A DNA stretch of 18,588 nucleotides from positions 1-18,588 of the forward strand of contig DAJC01000064.1 in assembly GCA_002498845.1 (NCBI GenBank). Reading direction: 5' to 3'. Below the pieces are notes generated by a model. The model had not been told where the DNA came from, did no database searches, and worked only from the letters and a program-made list of their open reading frames with translations. Shown in pieces: positions 1 to 6,914 of this stretch (the first letter of the stretch is position 1; each line of letters begins with the position of its first letter). This stretch comes from Thermoplasmatales archaeon UBA509. Lineage in GTDB: Archaea > Thermoplasmatota > Thermoplasmata > Thermoplasmatales > Thermoplasmataceae. The position numbers were made by a program, and so were the translations under genes.

Positions 1-167
1 GCTTTAGCAGTTGGTAGTTGACGGAAGGTGTTTACTCAGAATTATTAATCCTTTTCCACCGTACAGGTTGCACGCAGGTTACATTTAAGCCATGGATAAA
101 ATCCGGGCAGTTTCGGTTGCTGCCTACACTGGAAAAATTTTTAAAACTATTGCCTTATAATTAAGGG
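1..167. other. Leading intergenic stretch
   Basis: No gene, tRNA or other RNA could be recognised in these bases on either strand. The right-hand end holds the promoter of the following gene. Whether a gene upstream of the window points into or away from this stretch cannot be told. Confidence 0.5.
137..146 (+). promoter_or_regulatory. TATA-like box of the 310-aa gene
   Basis: The AT-rich run ATTTTTAAAA is centred about 27 bases before the ATG at 168. In archaea transcription starts roughly 25 bases after the TATA centre, so the mRNA would begin at or next to the start codon (leaderless). There is no Shine-Dalgarno-like purine run before the ATG, which agrees with this and supports the upstream ATG over the internal one 11 codons later. 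Confidence 0.55.
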
Positions 168-1100
168 ATGCTGGTAAGAGACATAGATAGGAAGCTTGAC
201 ATGAGGCTTGTCCTGAGGGTCAGGCAGAATACTGAGTTCTTCAGTGCCATTGCCGACATTCGCACGAAACTTCCTGTCTTCATTTACGGAAAGAACGGGG
301 AATCATGGATGTCCACATATTTTCCAAGGGATTCCAGAAATTCCAAGATAGACATGCTGCTCAGCAGATTCCGCGCAGCAGAGAAGGAGGACTCATTCGT
401 TGTGGACACAAGGATCAACAACGTGAAGGATCTGGCTGTCATAAACAAGCTGATACATCTTCCATCATTCATTGTTAACAGATCAGACATGAGCGGAGGC
501 TTCATCAACATATATTCACGATTTCACAGCAGCCAGGCGGATGCCGTTTCATCCCTGCTTGCAGAATATACCGCAGACGGCATGAATTCCAGGGTGGACT
601 GGCTTGGCCCAAGTCCCGGCATAACAAGCATAATGGATCTCATAAACAGCGAGTACCCGATTTCCCTCATAACCTATGATCTGCCAATGAACGGGGATGA
701 GGAATCAATCAGGAGCATACTTTCAGGTGATGTCATGGCTGAGGCTTCCAATAGCCTTGCAGATGACGGAAGCTTCTCAGCAGTCCTGTATTCAGGCACT
801 CCCATACATGGCAATGTTGAGGGGATTTCACCAGTCTCCCCTGAAGATGGCATCTACTGCATGGTGATGAGAAACTCTTTCCTCACCATGGTCAGGGATA
901 AGGCCAACCAACAGCACATAATGAGGACAAGATTCTTCATAAAGCCATCTGGTGAGAAACTGCAGATCACTGTTTTTCTTCCATCTGCCAGTATATATGA
1001 ATACTACTCCATCATATTTGAAATTGCAAGAAAGACGGAGAACAGGGTTTCCGTGAGGCATCTTCTGCCATACACGCATGATGTCTGGAACTTTGTCTGA
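168..1100 (+). CDS. Hypothetical protein, 310 aa
   Basis: I do not recognise this protein. It looks soluble: no signal peptide, no convincing membrane segment, and no catalytic motif or helix-turn-helix that I can name. The first part (to about residue 115) is of mixed alpha/beta character and contains a region resembling small-molecule or regulatory-input domains; this is only an impression. The ATG at 168 is preferred because a TATA-like box lies 27 bases upstream; the second Met, at codon 12, is the alternative start. The stop is followed by 78 bases before the next gene, which has its own promoter, so the gene appears to be monocistronic. Base composition and codon style (frequent AGG/AGA arginine, ATA isoleucine) match the neighbours, so the frame is very likely real even though the function is unknown. 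Confidence 0.75.
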   Translation: MLVRDIDRKLDMRLVLRVRQNTEFFSAIADIRTKLPVFIYGKNGESWMSTYFPRDSRNSKIDMLLSRFRAAEKEDSFVVDTRINNVKDLAVINKLIHLPSFIVNRSDMSGGFINIYSRFHSSQADAVSSLLAEYTADGMNSRVDWLGPSPGITSIMDLINSEYPISLITYDLPMNGDEESIRSILSGDVMAEASNSLADDGSFSAVLYSGTPIHGNVEGISPVSPEDGIYCMVMRNSFLTMVRDKANQQHIMRTRFFIKPSGEKLQITVFLPSASIYEYYSIIFEIARKTENRVSVRHLLPYTHDVWNFV

Positions 1101-1146
1101 ATTGTGCTTCAATGATGCCTAGGATCTGGATTTTGTTTTCCATAAA

Positions 1147-1156
1147 CTTTAAATTT
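1147..1156 (+). promoter_or_regulatory. TATA-like box of the 91-aa gene
   Basis: The run CTTTAAATTT is centred about 27 bases before the ATG at 1179. As with other first genes in this window, no Shine-Dalgarno-like sequence precedes the start, suggesting a leaderless transcript. Confidence 0.55.
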
Positions 1157-1178
1157 CCTCATCTATGATTAAGATTCA

Positions 1179-1454
1179 ATGGATGAGCGAATGGAGAGAA
1201 TATTAAGGAAGATTGCCCCTGGACAGAAGATAGCTGTGCATCCATTAAGCACCAGATATGGCGATATCCTCACAGCCTATGGCGAAAGGTGCGAAACCTT
1301 TGATCGCTCTCCCATTTCCCTGGATGAACCTTTTCAGGCTGAATTCCTGAATTTTGACGGCACAATGATCACTGTTCGAACAGAAAAATACCAGTGTTTA
1401 AGAATAAACATCAACGACCTTGAAGATATAGTACCTTTCACTCCGGGCCAATAA
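1179..1454 (+). CDS. Small hypothetical protein, 91 aa
   Basis: A short, soluble, unrecognised protein with no membrane segment or Cys/His metal-binding motif. From about residue 50 it alternates hydrophobic and polar residues (FLNFDGTMITVRTEKY, then INDLEDIVPF), as expected for a small beta-barrel with an acidic C-terminus. That pattern is seen in Sm-like, SH3-like and OB-type folds, but no family can be assigned. A TATA-like box at the leaderless distance supports this start and argues that this is a real gene. It is followed by a gene-free stretch, so it appears to be transcribed alone. An ATG four codons in (MERIL) is a possible alternative start. Confidence 0.6.
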   Translation: MDERMERILRKIAPGQKIAVHPLSTRYGDILTAYGERCETFDRSPISLDEPFQAEFLNFDGTMITVRTEKYQCLRININDLEDIVPFTPGQ

Positions 1455-1778
1455 AGTTCCGAGTATGATCTTCCGTTTACTGCACGTTTTTCAAGACTGC
1501 GTGCAATGTATATCTTCATGATCCTCTCAACTAAGCCAAACAGTCCCAAGATATTATTGATCTTTTTCATAAGGAAGGTGATGATTCAAGATTCCTGCAA
1601 CTTTTGTAAATTATCATGGTATACCGGCGCTGGAAGCCTTCGTACTGTTTCAACTCCGTGGTAGAACACAGAATATTAAACTGAATTTTCAGGAATTTGT
1701 GCAAAAATAAGAAGAAGTTTGTCACATAATACATTCTATTGAGTTTGCATGGTCAAAAAAATTGTTAAAAAAGTGAAT
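1455..1778. other. Gene-free stretch, 324 bases
   Basis: It lies between a plus-strand gene and the end of a minus-strand gene. Apart from the oligo-T terminator at its right end I see no promoter, repeat or RNA gene. A minus-strand frame of 78 codons enters this stretch (1334-1570), but it overlaps most of the 91-aa gene and has no convincing promoter, so it is not called. Confidence 0.5.
1755..1772 (-). terminator. Oligo-T terminator of the GSA-aminomutase-like gene
   Basis: Read on the minus strand, immediately after the stop codon of the aminotransferase, there are a run of six T and then a run of seven T, five bases apart. Archaeal RNA polymerase terminates at such T-runs without needing a hairpin. 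No stem precedes them. Confidence 0.6.
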
Positions 1779-3146
1779 TTATTCTTCGGTTTCCTTGTAT
1801 TCCTTAACACTGTCCCTTAAGGCATTTATGAAAGCCTCAATGTCCTCCTCGCTGTGGGCCGTTGACAGTGGTATTCTTTCGAAGGCATCTGGATGCAGGT
1901 AAATTCCCTTCTTCAGCATGATCTTCTGGACGGCCTGATATTTCTCCCAATCGCTCTGAATGGATTCTCTGTAATTCTTCACCTTTCTCAGTTCACTGAA
2001 TGCGAAGGAGAGAAGACCGGTTTCCCAGTTCACGAGCATATCCTCGTTCAGCTCATCACCTACTTCCTCTATTCCCTTGGCGAGCTTTCTTGTTATTCTT
2101 TTCAGGTGCCTGTAGGCTTCGAAGTCATTGGCAGACAGAATTCTCAGATTCTCCAAAGCACCGGCAAGAGATATTGGGGAAGCGAAGTATGTGCCTCCAT
2201 AAGCTACACCGTTTCCTATTAGATCCAGATACTCGGCTTTTCCGGAAATTGCTGAAATTGTCAAACCGTTTCCTAGCGCCTTTGCCCACGTTGAAATGTC
2301 CGGTTTCACGTTATACAGTTTCTGTGCTCCGCCCTCACTGACCCTGAAGCCGGTGATGACTTCATCCATAATGAAGACTATATTATATTCATCAGCAAGT
2401 TCTCTGACAGCTTTCAGGTAATCGTCATCCGGAAGGACCACACTGGAATTTGCCATTATGGGTTCCATTATGATTGCTGCAATTTCATTTCCCCTGATCT
2501 TGAGGATTCTCTCAAGACTTTCCGGATCGTTCCAGTTAGCAACAACCACTGTGTCCATCACTTCGGCCGGAATACCTGCCGTATATGCCAGAGGTCTCGG
2601 GAATCTCTTCAGGCCACTAACCACAGGCGGAGATTCTACGGAAATTGCAGCGTAGTCATGTAATCCATGATAATGCCCCTCAAACTTCAGGAGGACATCC
2701 TTTCCAGTGGCAGCCCTTGCGAGACGGATTGCATTGAAGGTCGCATCGGAGCCGCTCAGTGAAAAAATCACCCTATCCTGATTCGGGACAAATTTCATGA
2801 ACATCTTTGCCAGCTTGTATTCAAGCTCATTGGGCGCACCGAAGAGATAGCCATCCCTTATCTGTTTCTTCACTGCATTATTAATTTTTGGATGTGAATG
2901 GCCGTTGATGAGCGGGCCAAACGCCATAAGGAAGTCAATGTACTGATTCCCATCTATGTCCCAGATCTTGGATCCCTTGCCCCGGTTAATAAAAAGCGGG
3001 TACGGTTCCCACGAACTTGTTCTCATGAGAGAACTAGATCCACTTGGTATCAATTTCTTCTGTCTTTCAAACAGCCTCTCAGATTTATCGGAGTGCCACT
3101 CCTTTCGACTGTGACTCTCCGATTCGTTTAGATTGGTGGATTCCAT
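1779..3146 (-). CDS. Class III aminotransferase, glutamate-1-semialdehyde 2,1-aminomutase-like
   Basis: A 455-aa PLP enzyme of fold type I. Visible landmarks are the N-terminal entry motif IWDIDGNQYID (61-71), the phosphate-binding SGSDAT (131-136), GHYHG (157-161, PLP-stacking region), MEPI (227-230), the pyridine-N aspartate in MDEV (D261) and the Schiff-base lysine K289 in WAKALGNG. The overall architecture is closest to HemL-type glutamate-1-semialdehyde aminomutases. However, the lysine loop lacks the usual HemL glycine-rich form, the protein is about 20-30 residues longer than a typical HemL, and no haem-synthesis gene is nearby. Divergent transcription from a lysine-dehydrogenase-like gene suggests an amino-acid catabolic aminotransferase or aminomutase instead; this is inference. 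The ATG at 3146 is the most upstream Met, and the charged 20-30 residue N-terminus is atypical. No clean TATA box sits at the leaderless distance. Confidence 0.85.
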   Translation of the reverse strand: MESTNLNESESHSRKEWHSDKSERLFERQKKLIPSGSSSLMRTSSWEPYPLFINRGKGSKIWDIDGNQYIDFLMAFGPLINGHSHPKINNAVKKQIRDGYLFGAPNELEYKLAKMFMKFVPNQDRVIFSLSGSDATFNAIRLARAATGKDVLLKFEGHYHGLHDYAAISVESPPVVSGLKRFPRPLAYTAGIPAEVMDTVVVANWNDPESLERILKIRGNEIAAIIMEPIMANSSVVLPDDDYLKAVRELADEYNIVFIMDEVITGFRVSEGGAQKLYNVKPDISTWAKALGNGLTISAISGKAEYLDLIGNGVAYGGTYFASPISLAGALENLRILSANDFEAYRHLKRITRKLAKGIEEVGDELNEDMLVNWETGLLSFAFSELRKVKNYRESIQSDWEKYQAVQKIMLKKGIYLHPDAFERIPLSTAHSEEDIEAFINALRDSVKEYKETEE

Positions 3147-3335
3147 ATTAAAACACCATTGTATACCTTATGTCTTCCCCTGTATATGTACTTTTCCAGA
3201 CAATAAACCATATGAATGTACATATTTTATTTCATGGCATAAAAACATCTAACATTTTCATATTCAATGTTAAACATGTGAAAATGTTCCATATACTGCA
3301 ATAAGTTTTTATGTTACAAATAACTTTATGAAATT
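3147..3335. promoter_or_regulatory. Divergent promoter region with several inverted repeats
   Basis: This 189-base gap separates two divergently transcribed catabolic genes. It contains a perfect 8-base inverted repeat ATATGTAC (3184-3191) / GTACATAT (3218-3225). It also contains a perfect 10-base inverted repeat AACATTTTCA (3251-3260) / TGAAAATGTT (3279-3288), whose spacer holds a further short palindrome, ATGTT-A-AACAT. The TATA-like GTTTTTATG at 3305-3313 is 27 bases before the plus-strand ATG. The repeats lie upstream of both promoters, as expected for binding sites of a dimeric regulator such as an Lrp/AsnC protein. The regulator assignment is inference. Confidence 0.55.
3305..3313 (+). 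promoter_or_regulatory. TATA-like box of the lysine-dehydrogenase-like operon
   Basis: GTTTTTATG is centred about 27 bases before the ATG at 3336. There is no purine-rich ribosome site, so a leaderless mRNA is likely. This would be the main promoter for the dehydrogenase and the two ABC ATPase genes. Confidence 0.5.
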
Positions 3336-4487
3336 ATGAAAGTGACAGTTGTAGGGGGTTCAGGTATCACAGGAACTGTTTCTGTTCTTGATCTCCTTGA
3401 AAACAAAAATGTTGAGCAGGTACAGGTAGTTGATCTGGTGGAGCGGCATTTTTCTGATCCAAGAGTTGTTTTTAAAAAAATAGATGTACAGAAACACGAT
3501 GAACTTGCCAAGGCCATTAAGGGTCATGATGTTGTAATAAACGCATCACAGTATTATTTCAACCTTGATGTAATGGATGCATGCCTCATTGCCAAAGTGC
3601 CTTACATTGATTTCGGTGGATTATATCATATGACCCGTCAGCAGGTCAGCCTTAACGATAAGTTCGCAAAAGAGGGGCTTCTTGCAGTAATAGGCATGGG
3701 TGCGCAGCCAGGTATTTCATCTGTGGCGGCGTCCTATGCGGTAAACAAGATGGATAAGGCTGAGAGCGTCATTATAAGGGATGCGTGGATGGATAAGACA
3801 GAGGGTGCCAAGTACTATTTCTCATGGTCCCCGGCAACACTCATTGATGAACTCACGCTTCCTGCAGTGCACTATCAGGATTCCAAGTTCATGGAAACGC
3901 CGCCAATGTCAAGATCTGAGGCGTTCAATTTTGGGCCGGAAATAGGAGACGTCACCGTTTACAGGACACTTCATTCAGAAATTGCCACAATGCCGGAGAG
4001 CTTCAAGGAAAAGGGAGTGAAGTATGTGGAATGGATGGAGGGTAGCAGGGATATTTTAAATATGAAGATGATTGTAGACATGGGATTCGGAATGAAAGAA
4101 AAGTACAAGGTAGATGGCACTGAGATTGTGCCCAGGGACTTCTTCATAAAGTTCCTCAAGAGCCAGGGAATCCTTACTCCTCCTGACAATCTTCAGGTGA
4201 AGGACTATGAGAGGACTGTTGTTGAAGTTAATGGCGAGGAAGGCGGCAAGTCAAGAAATGTTCAGGTAATAATCGACTTCAAGTACGATGAGAAACGGAA
4301 ACTTTCTGCATCTCAGAAAGAGGTTGGAGTTCCCGGGTCAATCGTTGCACAGATGATTGCAGGCGGCATTGTGAAGGGAAAGGGAGTGAAGCCTCCTGAA
4401 CAGATCATACCTCCAAAGCTGTTCTTCCCGGAGCTTGCTAAACGTGATATCCGGGTAAGAAGCCGGGAAACATCCGACATCAGCTGA
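3336..4487 (+). CDS. Saccharopine-dehydrogenase-family enzyme, probable lysine 6-dehydrogenase type
   Basis: A 383-aa NAD(P)-dependent oxidoreductase. The N-terminus is a Rossmann fold with VVGGSGITG (5-13). It is followed by GHDVVINA (about 64-71), a FGG motif (about 93-95) and a GAQPGISSV segment. Near the C-terminus is GVKPPEQIIP. From memory, this order of motifs and the length match bacterial L-lysine 6-dehydrogenase, which oxidatively deaminates lysine to 2-aminoadipate 6-semialdehyde (cyclising to piperideine-6-carboxylate). Related members act on saccharopine, carboxynorspermidine or other amino acids, so the substrate is not proven. It starts leaderless from its own promoter, and its stop is only 17 bases before the first ABC ATPase, so catabolism and import appear to be co-transcribed. 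Two aldehyde dehydrogenases further along the window could take an aldehyde product. Confidence 0.75.
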   Translation: MKVTVVGGSGITGTVSVLDLLENKNVEQVQVVDLVERHFSDPRVVFKKIDVQKHDELAKAIKGHDVVINASQYYFNLDVMDACLIAKVPYIDFGGLYHMTRQQVSLNDKFAKEGLLAVIGMGAQPGISSVAASYAVNKMDKAESVIIRDAWMDKTEGAKYYFSWSPATLIDELTLPAVHYQDSKFMETPPMSRSEAFNFGPEIGDVTVYRTLHSEIATMPESFKEKGVKYVEWMEGSRDILNMKMIVDMGFGMKEKYKVDGTEIVPRDFFIKFLKSQGILTPPDNLQVKDYERTVVEVNGEEGGKSRNVQVIIDFKYDEKRKLSASQKEVGVPGSIVAQMIAGGIVKGKGVKPPEQIIPPKLFFPELAKRDIRVRSRETSDIS

Positions 4488-4495
4488 AGGTGGGA
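4488..4495 (+). promoter_or_regulatory. Shine-Dalgarno-like site before the first ABC ATPase
   Basis: AGGTGGGA follows the upstream stop codon directly and ends 9 bases before the ATG at 4505. This supports that start over the in-frame ATG three codons later, and supports translation from an internal position of a polycistronic mRNA. Confidence 0.5.
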
Positions 4496-4504
4496 GAACA
4501 ATAG

Positions 4505-5530
4505 ATGTTGACAATGGATGGAAATCAGGAAGATTCCCTTCAAGCTTCATCCACCATCCTCGAGGTTAAGAACCTTACCATAACATATAAATTTTCTAAT
4601 TATTCTATAAAAGTAGTAAACAGCGCCAATATACACGTGATGAAGGGGGAGAAGGTAGGCATTGTTGGTGAAAGTGGCTCTGGAAAGACCTCTCTTGCCA
4701 CTGCAATATCCGGCCTTCTGGATTCGCCCCCGGCAATTCACAACGGCGGAAAGATCTATTTTGACGGGAGGGAGATAACTCCCATACTGTCTCCCGACAG
4801 GAATAAGAACGGTGTTCTGGGACTTAATATGGTTTTTCAGGAACCGCTAACTTCCTTAAATCCAGTTTACAGGGTCAGGGATCAACTTCTTGAATCAATG
4901 ATGGCCTGTGGCCTTGTGAAAAAGGATGATAAGAATTCTGTATCCCAGGGAATCGACAGCATCAAGGAGATGTTGGGTGAACTGAGCATAGACAGCCCTG
5001 AGAAGGTTATAGAGAAATTCCCGCACGAGCTTTCAGGGGGCATGAGGCAGAGGATTGCCATTGCCCTTGCACTCCTGCAGAAACCAAAACTTGTTATTAT
5101 GGATGAACCGACTACAGGCCTCGACACCATTGTTCAGGTCAAACTACTCAAACTTCTTTCCCGAATGCAGTCTGAGACTGGACTATCCCTCATAATAATA
5201 ACACATGACCTCACTGTTGCTGCACAGATCTGCGATAGAATCTACGTCATGTATGCAGGAAAGATAGTTGAGTATGGTAAAACATCCGCCATAATCAAGA
5301 ACCCAAAACACCCATATACCTCACTGCTCTTATCGTCAATTCCATCAGGGTTTTACGATTCTCCGCCACTTCCCTCAATGCGTGGTGATCCGCCTGACAT
5401 GAGGAATATTCCAAAGGGCTGCGCATTCAGCCCAAGATGTCCATTTGCATTTGACAGGTGTCAGATGTCTGAGCCTGAAATAGCTATTTTGGAGAATAAT
5501 CAGGGGGTAGCGTGTTTTCTCTATGAATGA
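4505..5530 (+). CDS. dppD: Peptide ABC transporter ATPase, DppD/OppD type
   Basis: A 341-aa cytoplasmic ATPase that would power a peptide importer. Motifs: Walker A GESGSGKT (55-62), Q-loop at Q112 (VFQEP), signature LSGGM (176-180), Walker B VIMDEP (197-202) and the H-loop His at 234. The C-terminal oligopeptide-type extension after about residue 265 starts at NPKHPYT. It carries four cysteines, C306, C312, C319 and C337, a pattern known in some DppD proteins to hold an iron-sulfur cluster. The gene follows the dehydrogenase gene by 17 bases and overlaps the next ATPase by 8 bases. Length is normal for the family. Peptide specificity is a family-level inference; related transporters carry sugars or nickel. 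Confidence 0.9.
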   Translation: MLTMDGNQEDSLQASSTILEVKNLTITYKFSNYSIKVVNSANIHVMKGEKVGIVGESGSGKTSLATAISGLLDSPPAIHNGGKIYFDGREITPILSPDRNKNGVLGLNMVFQEPLTSLNPVYRVRDQLLESMMACGLVKKDDKNSVSQGIDSIKEMLGELSIDSPEKVIEKFPHELSGGMRQRIAIALALLQKPKLVIMDEPTTGLDTIVQVKLLKLLSRMQSETGLSLIIITHDLTVAAQICDRIYVMYAGKIVEYGKTSAIIKNPKHPYTSLLLSSIPSGFYDSPPLPSMRGDPPDMRNIPKGCAFSPRCPFAFDRCQMSEPEIAILENNQGVACFLYE

Positions 5531-6497
5531 TGATGCCGTGATAGCTGTCAGTGATCTCCATATTCGATTCCTAAACAGGTCAACCTTTTCGGGCAGAAAG
5601 ACCTCTGGCAGCAAGTACAACGAAGCTCTCAAGGGGATAAGCCTCAATGTCAACAAAGGAGATACCTATGGTATCATTGGAGAAACGGGATCAGGTAAAT
5701 CCACTCTTGCCAAGATTCTGCTTGGAATTTATAAGCCAACCGATGGATCGGTTAGGATTAACGGCAAGCAAATCAATTTCAGGCGCACGCGTGACATAAG
5801 GTTCATGCGGAACCAGATCGGGATTGTATTTCAGGATCCGGTCGGATCATTGAATCCCAGACTTCCCGTTTACAAAATAATCAGAGCCGGACTTTTATAT
5901 TCAGATATACCCAGGGAGAAATACGATGACCGAATCAGGGAAGTTTCACTTCTCACCGGAGTTCCCATAAGCAAACTTTGGAACTATCCCGGCGAATTAA
6001 GTGGCGGCGAAAAGCAGCGCGTCAGCCTTGCCAGAGCACTCGCGGCACCAAAGAAAGCACTAATACTTGATGAACCCACCAGTTCCCTGGATGTCAGCAT
6101 ACAAGCAGAAATACTGAATCTTCTCAGGGACCTGAAAAAGAAGACGGATCTCACATACCTTTTCATATCCCATGACATCAGCGTCATCAAATACATGTGC
6201 AACAGGCTATCCGTAATGTTCTATGGTAAAATTGTGGAATCGGGCAATACAAGGGAGGTGGCATCCTCACCAAAGCATCCTTACAGCGAGATACTTTTCA
6301 GAAGCACTTTCAGCCTTGACAAGAAAGAAGATGTTGACATACCACTTGCTGAGACGGCATCATCATCTTCAGGCTGTATTTTCCAGCGCCAGTGCGGAAG
6401 GCGCTTTGAACCGTGCGAGCGTGACCCACCTTCAATCCAGCTGCCATTCGATGAGCATATTGTTTCATGCTGGCTTTATCACAAGGATGGCTTTTAG
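5523..6497 (+). CDS. dppF: Peptide ABC transporter ATPase, DppF/OppF type
   Basis: A 324-aa ATPase, partner of the preceding one. Motifs: Walker A GETGSGKS (53-60), Q-loop Q104 in VFQDP, signature LSGGE (159-163), Walker B ALILDEP (179-185) and the H-loop His217. SLNPRLPVY after the Q-loop and SPKHPYSE (about 249-256) are typical of the OppF/DppF branch. The C-terminus carries C285, C291, C298 and C316, with exactly the spacing seen in the upstream ATPase. The start overlaps the end of that gene by 8 bases, so translation is probably coupled. No transporter gene follows directly; the remaining subunits begin about 420 bases downstream under another promoter. Confidence 0.9.
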   Translation: MNDDAVIAVSDLHIRFLNRSTFSGRKTSGSKYNEALKGISLNVNKGDTYGIIGETGSGKSTLAKILLGIYKPTDGSVRINGKQINFRRTRDIRFMRNQIGIVFQDPVGSLNPRLPVYKIIRAGLLYSDIPREKYDDRIREVSLLTGVPISKLWNYPGELSGGEKQRVSLARALAAPKKALILDEPTSSLDVSIQAEILNLLRDLKKKTDLTYLFISHDISVIKYMCNRLSVMFYGKIVESGNTREVASSPKHPYSEILFRSTFSLDKKEDVDIPLAETASSSSGCIFQRQCGRRFEPCERDPPSIQLPFDEHIVSCWLYHKDGF

Positions 6498-6525
6498 TCC
6501 GTTGATTGTCAGTTAAATCTTTTGC

Positions 6526-6546
6526 CGGAAATATTCCGACATTTTT
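6526..6546 (+). terminator. Possible terminator after the second ABC ATPase
   Basis: CGGAA-ATA-TTCCG (6526-6538) can form a 5-base-pair hairpin and is followed by ACATTTTT, giving a T5 run at 6542-6546. It lies about 30 bases after the stop codon. The stem is short and the T-run modest, so the call is tentative. Confidence 0.35.
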
Positions 6547-6882
6547 AACACCAAATATTCCATAAGTGCATATTTGATCATGAAGCAAACCCAGAATCAA
6601 CCCCAGATGTATTACTATCAGTTTGTAATGAACACATTTCCAGGATTTTTTATCGCATCAGATGAGAGTCGAAGGCGTCTATCTGGGAGAAAACATATAG
6701 AATGTATCAATATATCTTCTGACATGCCAGATAGTCATTATCATGCCAAGCTCTTGTGTTTTGCACTGCTTTTATTTCGTGCGTTACATTTTGCAGAAGT
6801 ACTTATTAAATTCTAAATTTATTTCACTTTATCTAACAATAAAATAAACAATATTCTATTTTGACATAGTCTGATAAACAAT

Positions 6883-6892
6883 GTATATATAC
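6883..6892 (+). promoter_or_regulatory. TATA box of the solute-binding-protein operon
   Basis: GTATATATAC is a perfect 10-base palindrome and the best TATA box in the window. It is centred about 27 bases before the ATG at 6915, so the transcript should be leaderless. A repressor binding this palindrome would compete directly with TBP. Confidence 0.65.
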
Positions 6893-6914
6893 TACTTTTT
6901 GCATAAGGATTATC

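Larger units (their letters stand above)
6498..6914. other. 417-base gap inside the transporter locus
   Basis: This gap splits the importer genes into two transcription units. It holds a small hairpin followed by T5 (possible terminator), a weak 79-codon frame from an ATG at 6580 to 6816 that I do not call as a gene, and the promoter of the solute-binding protein. ATAAACAAT occurs twice (6844-6852 and 6874-6882), exactly 30 bases apart, just upstream of the TATA box; this could be a regulator site. Confidence 0.5.

Noticed and set aside
1334..1570. Minus-strand 78-codon frame beginning MKKINNILGLFGL
   Set aside because: It overlaps about half of the promoter-supported 91-aa gene on the other strand, has no TATA box at the right distance and no ribosome site. 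It could be reconsidered if homologues exist.
6580..6816. 79-codon plus-strand frame in the transporter gap
   Set aside because: Odd composition, no recognisable domain, and the nearest TATA-like sequence is at the wrong distance and overlaps the possible terminator. It is more likely a chance frame in spacer DNA.
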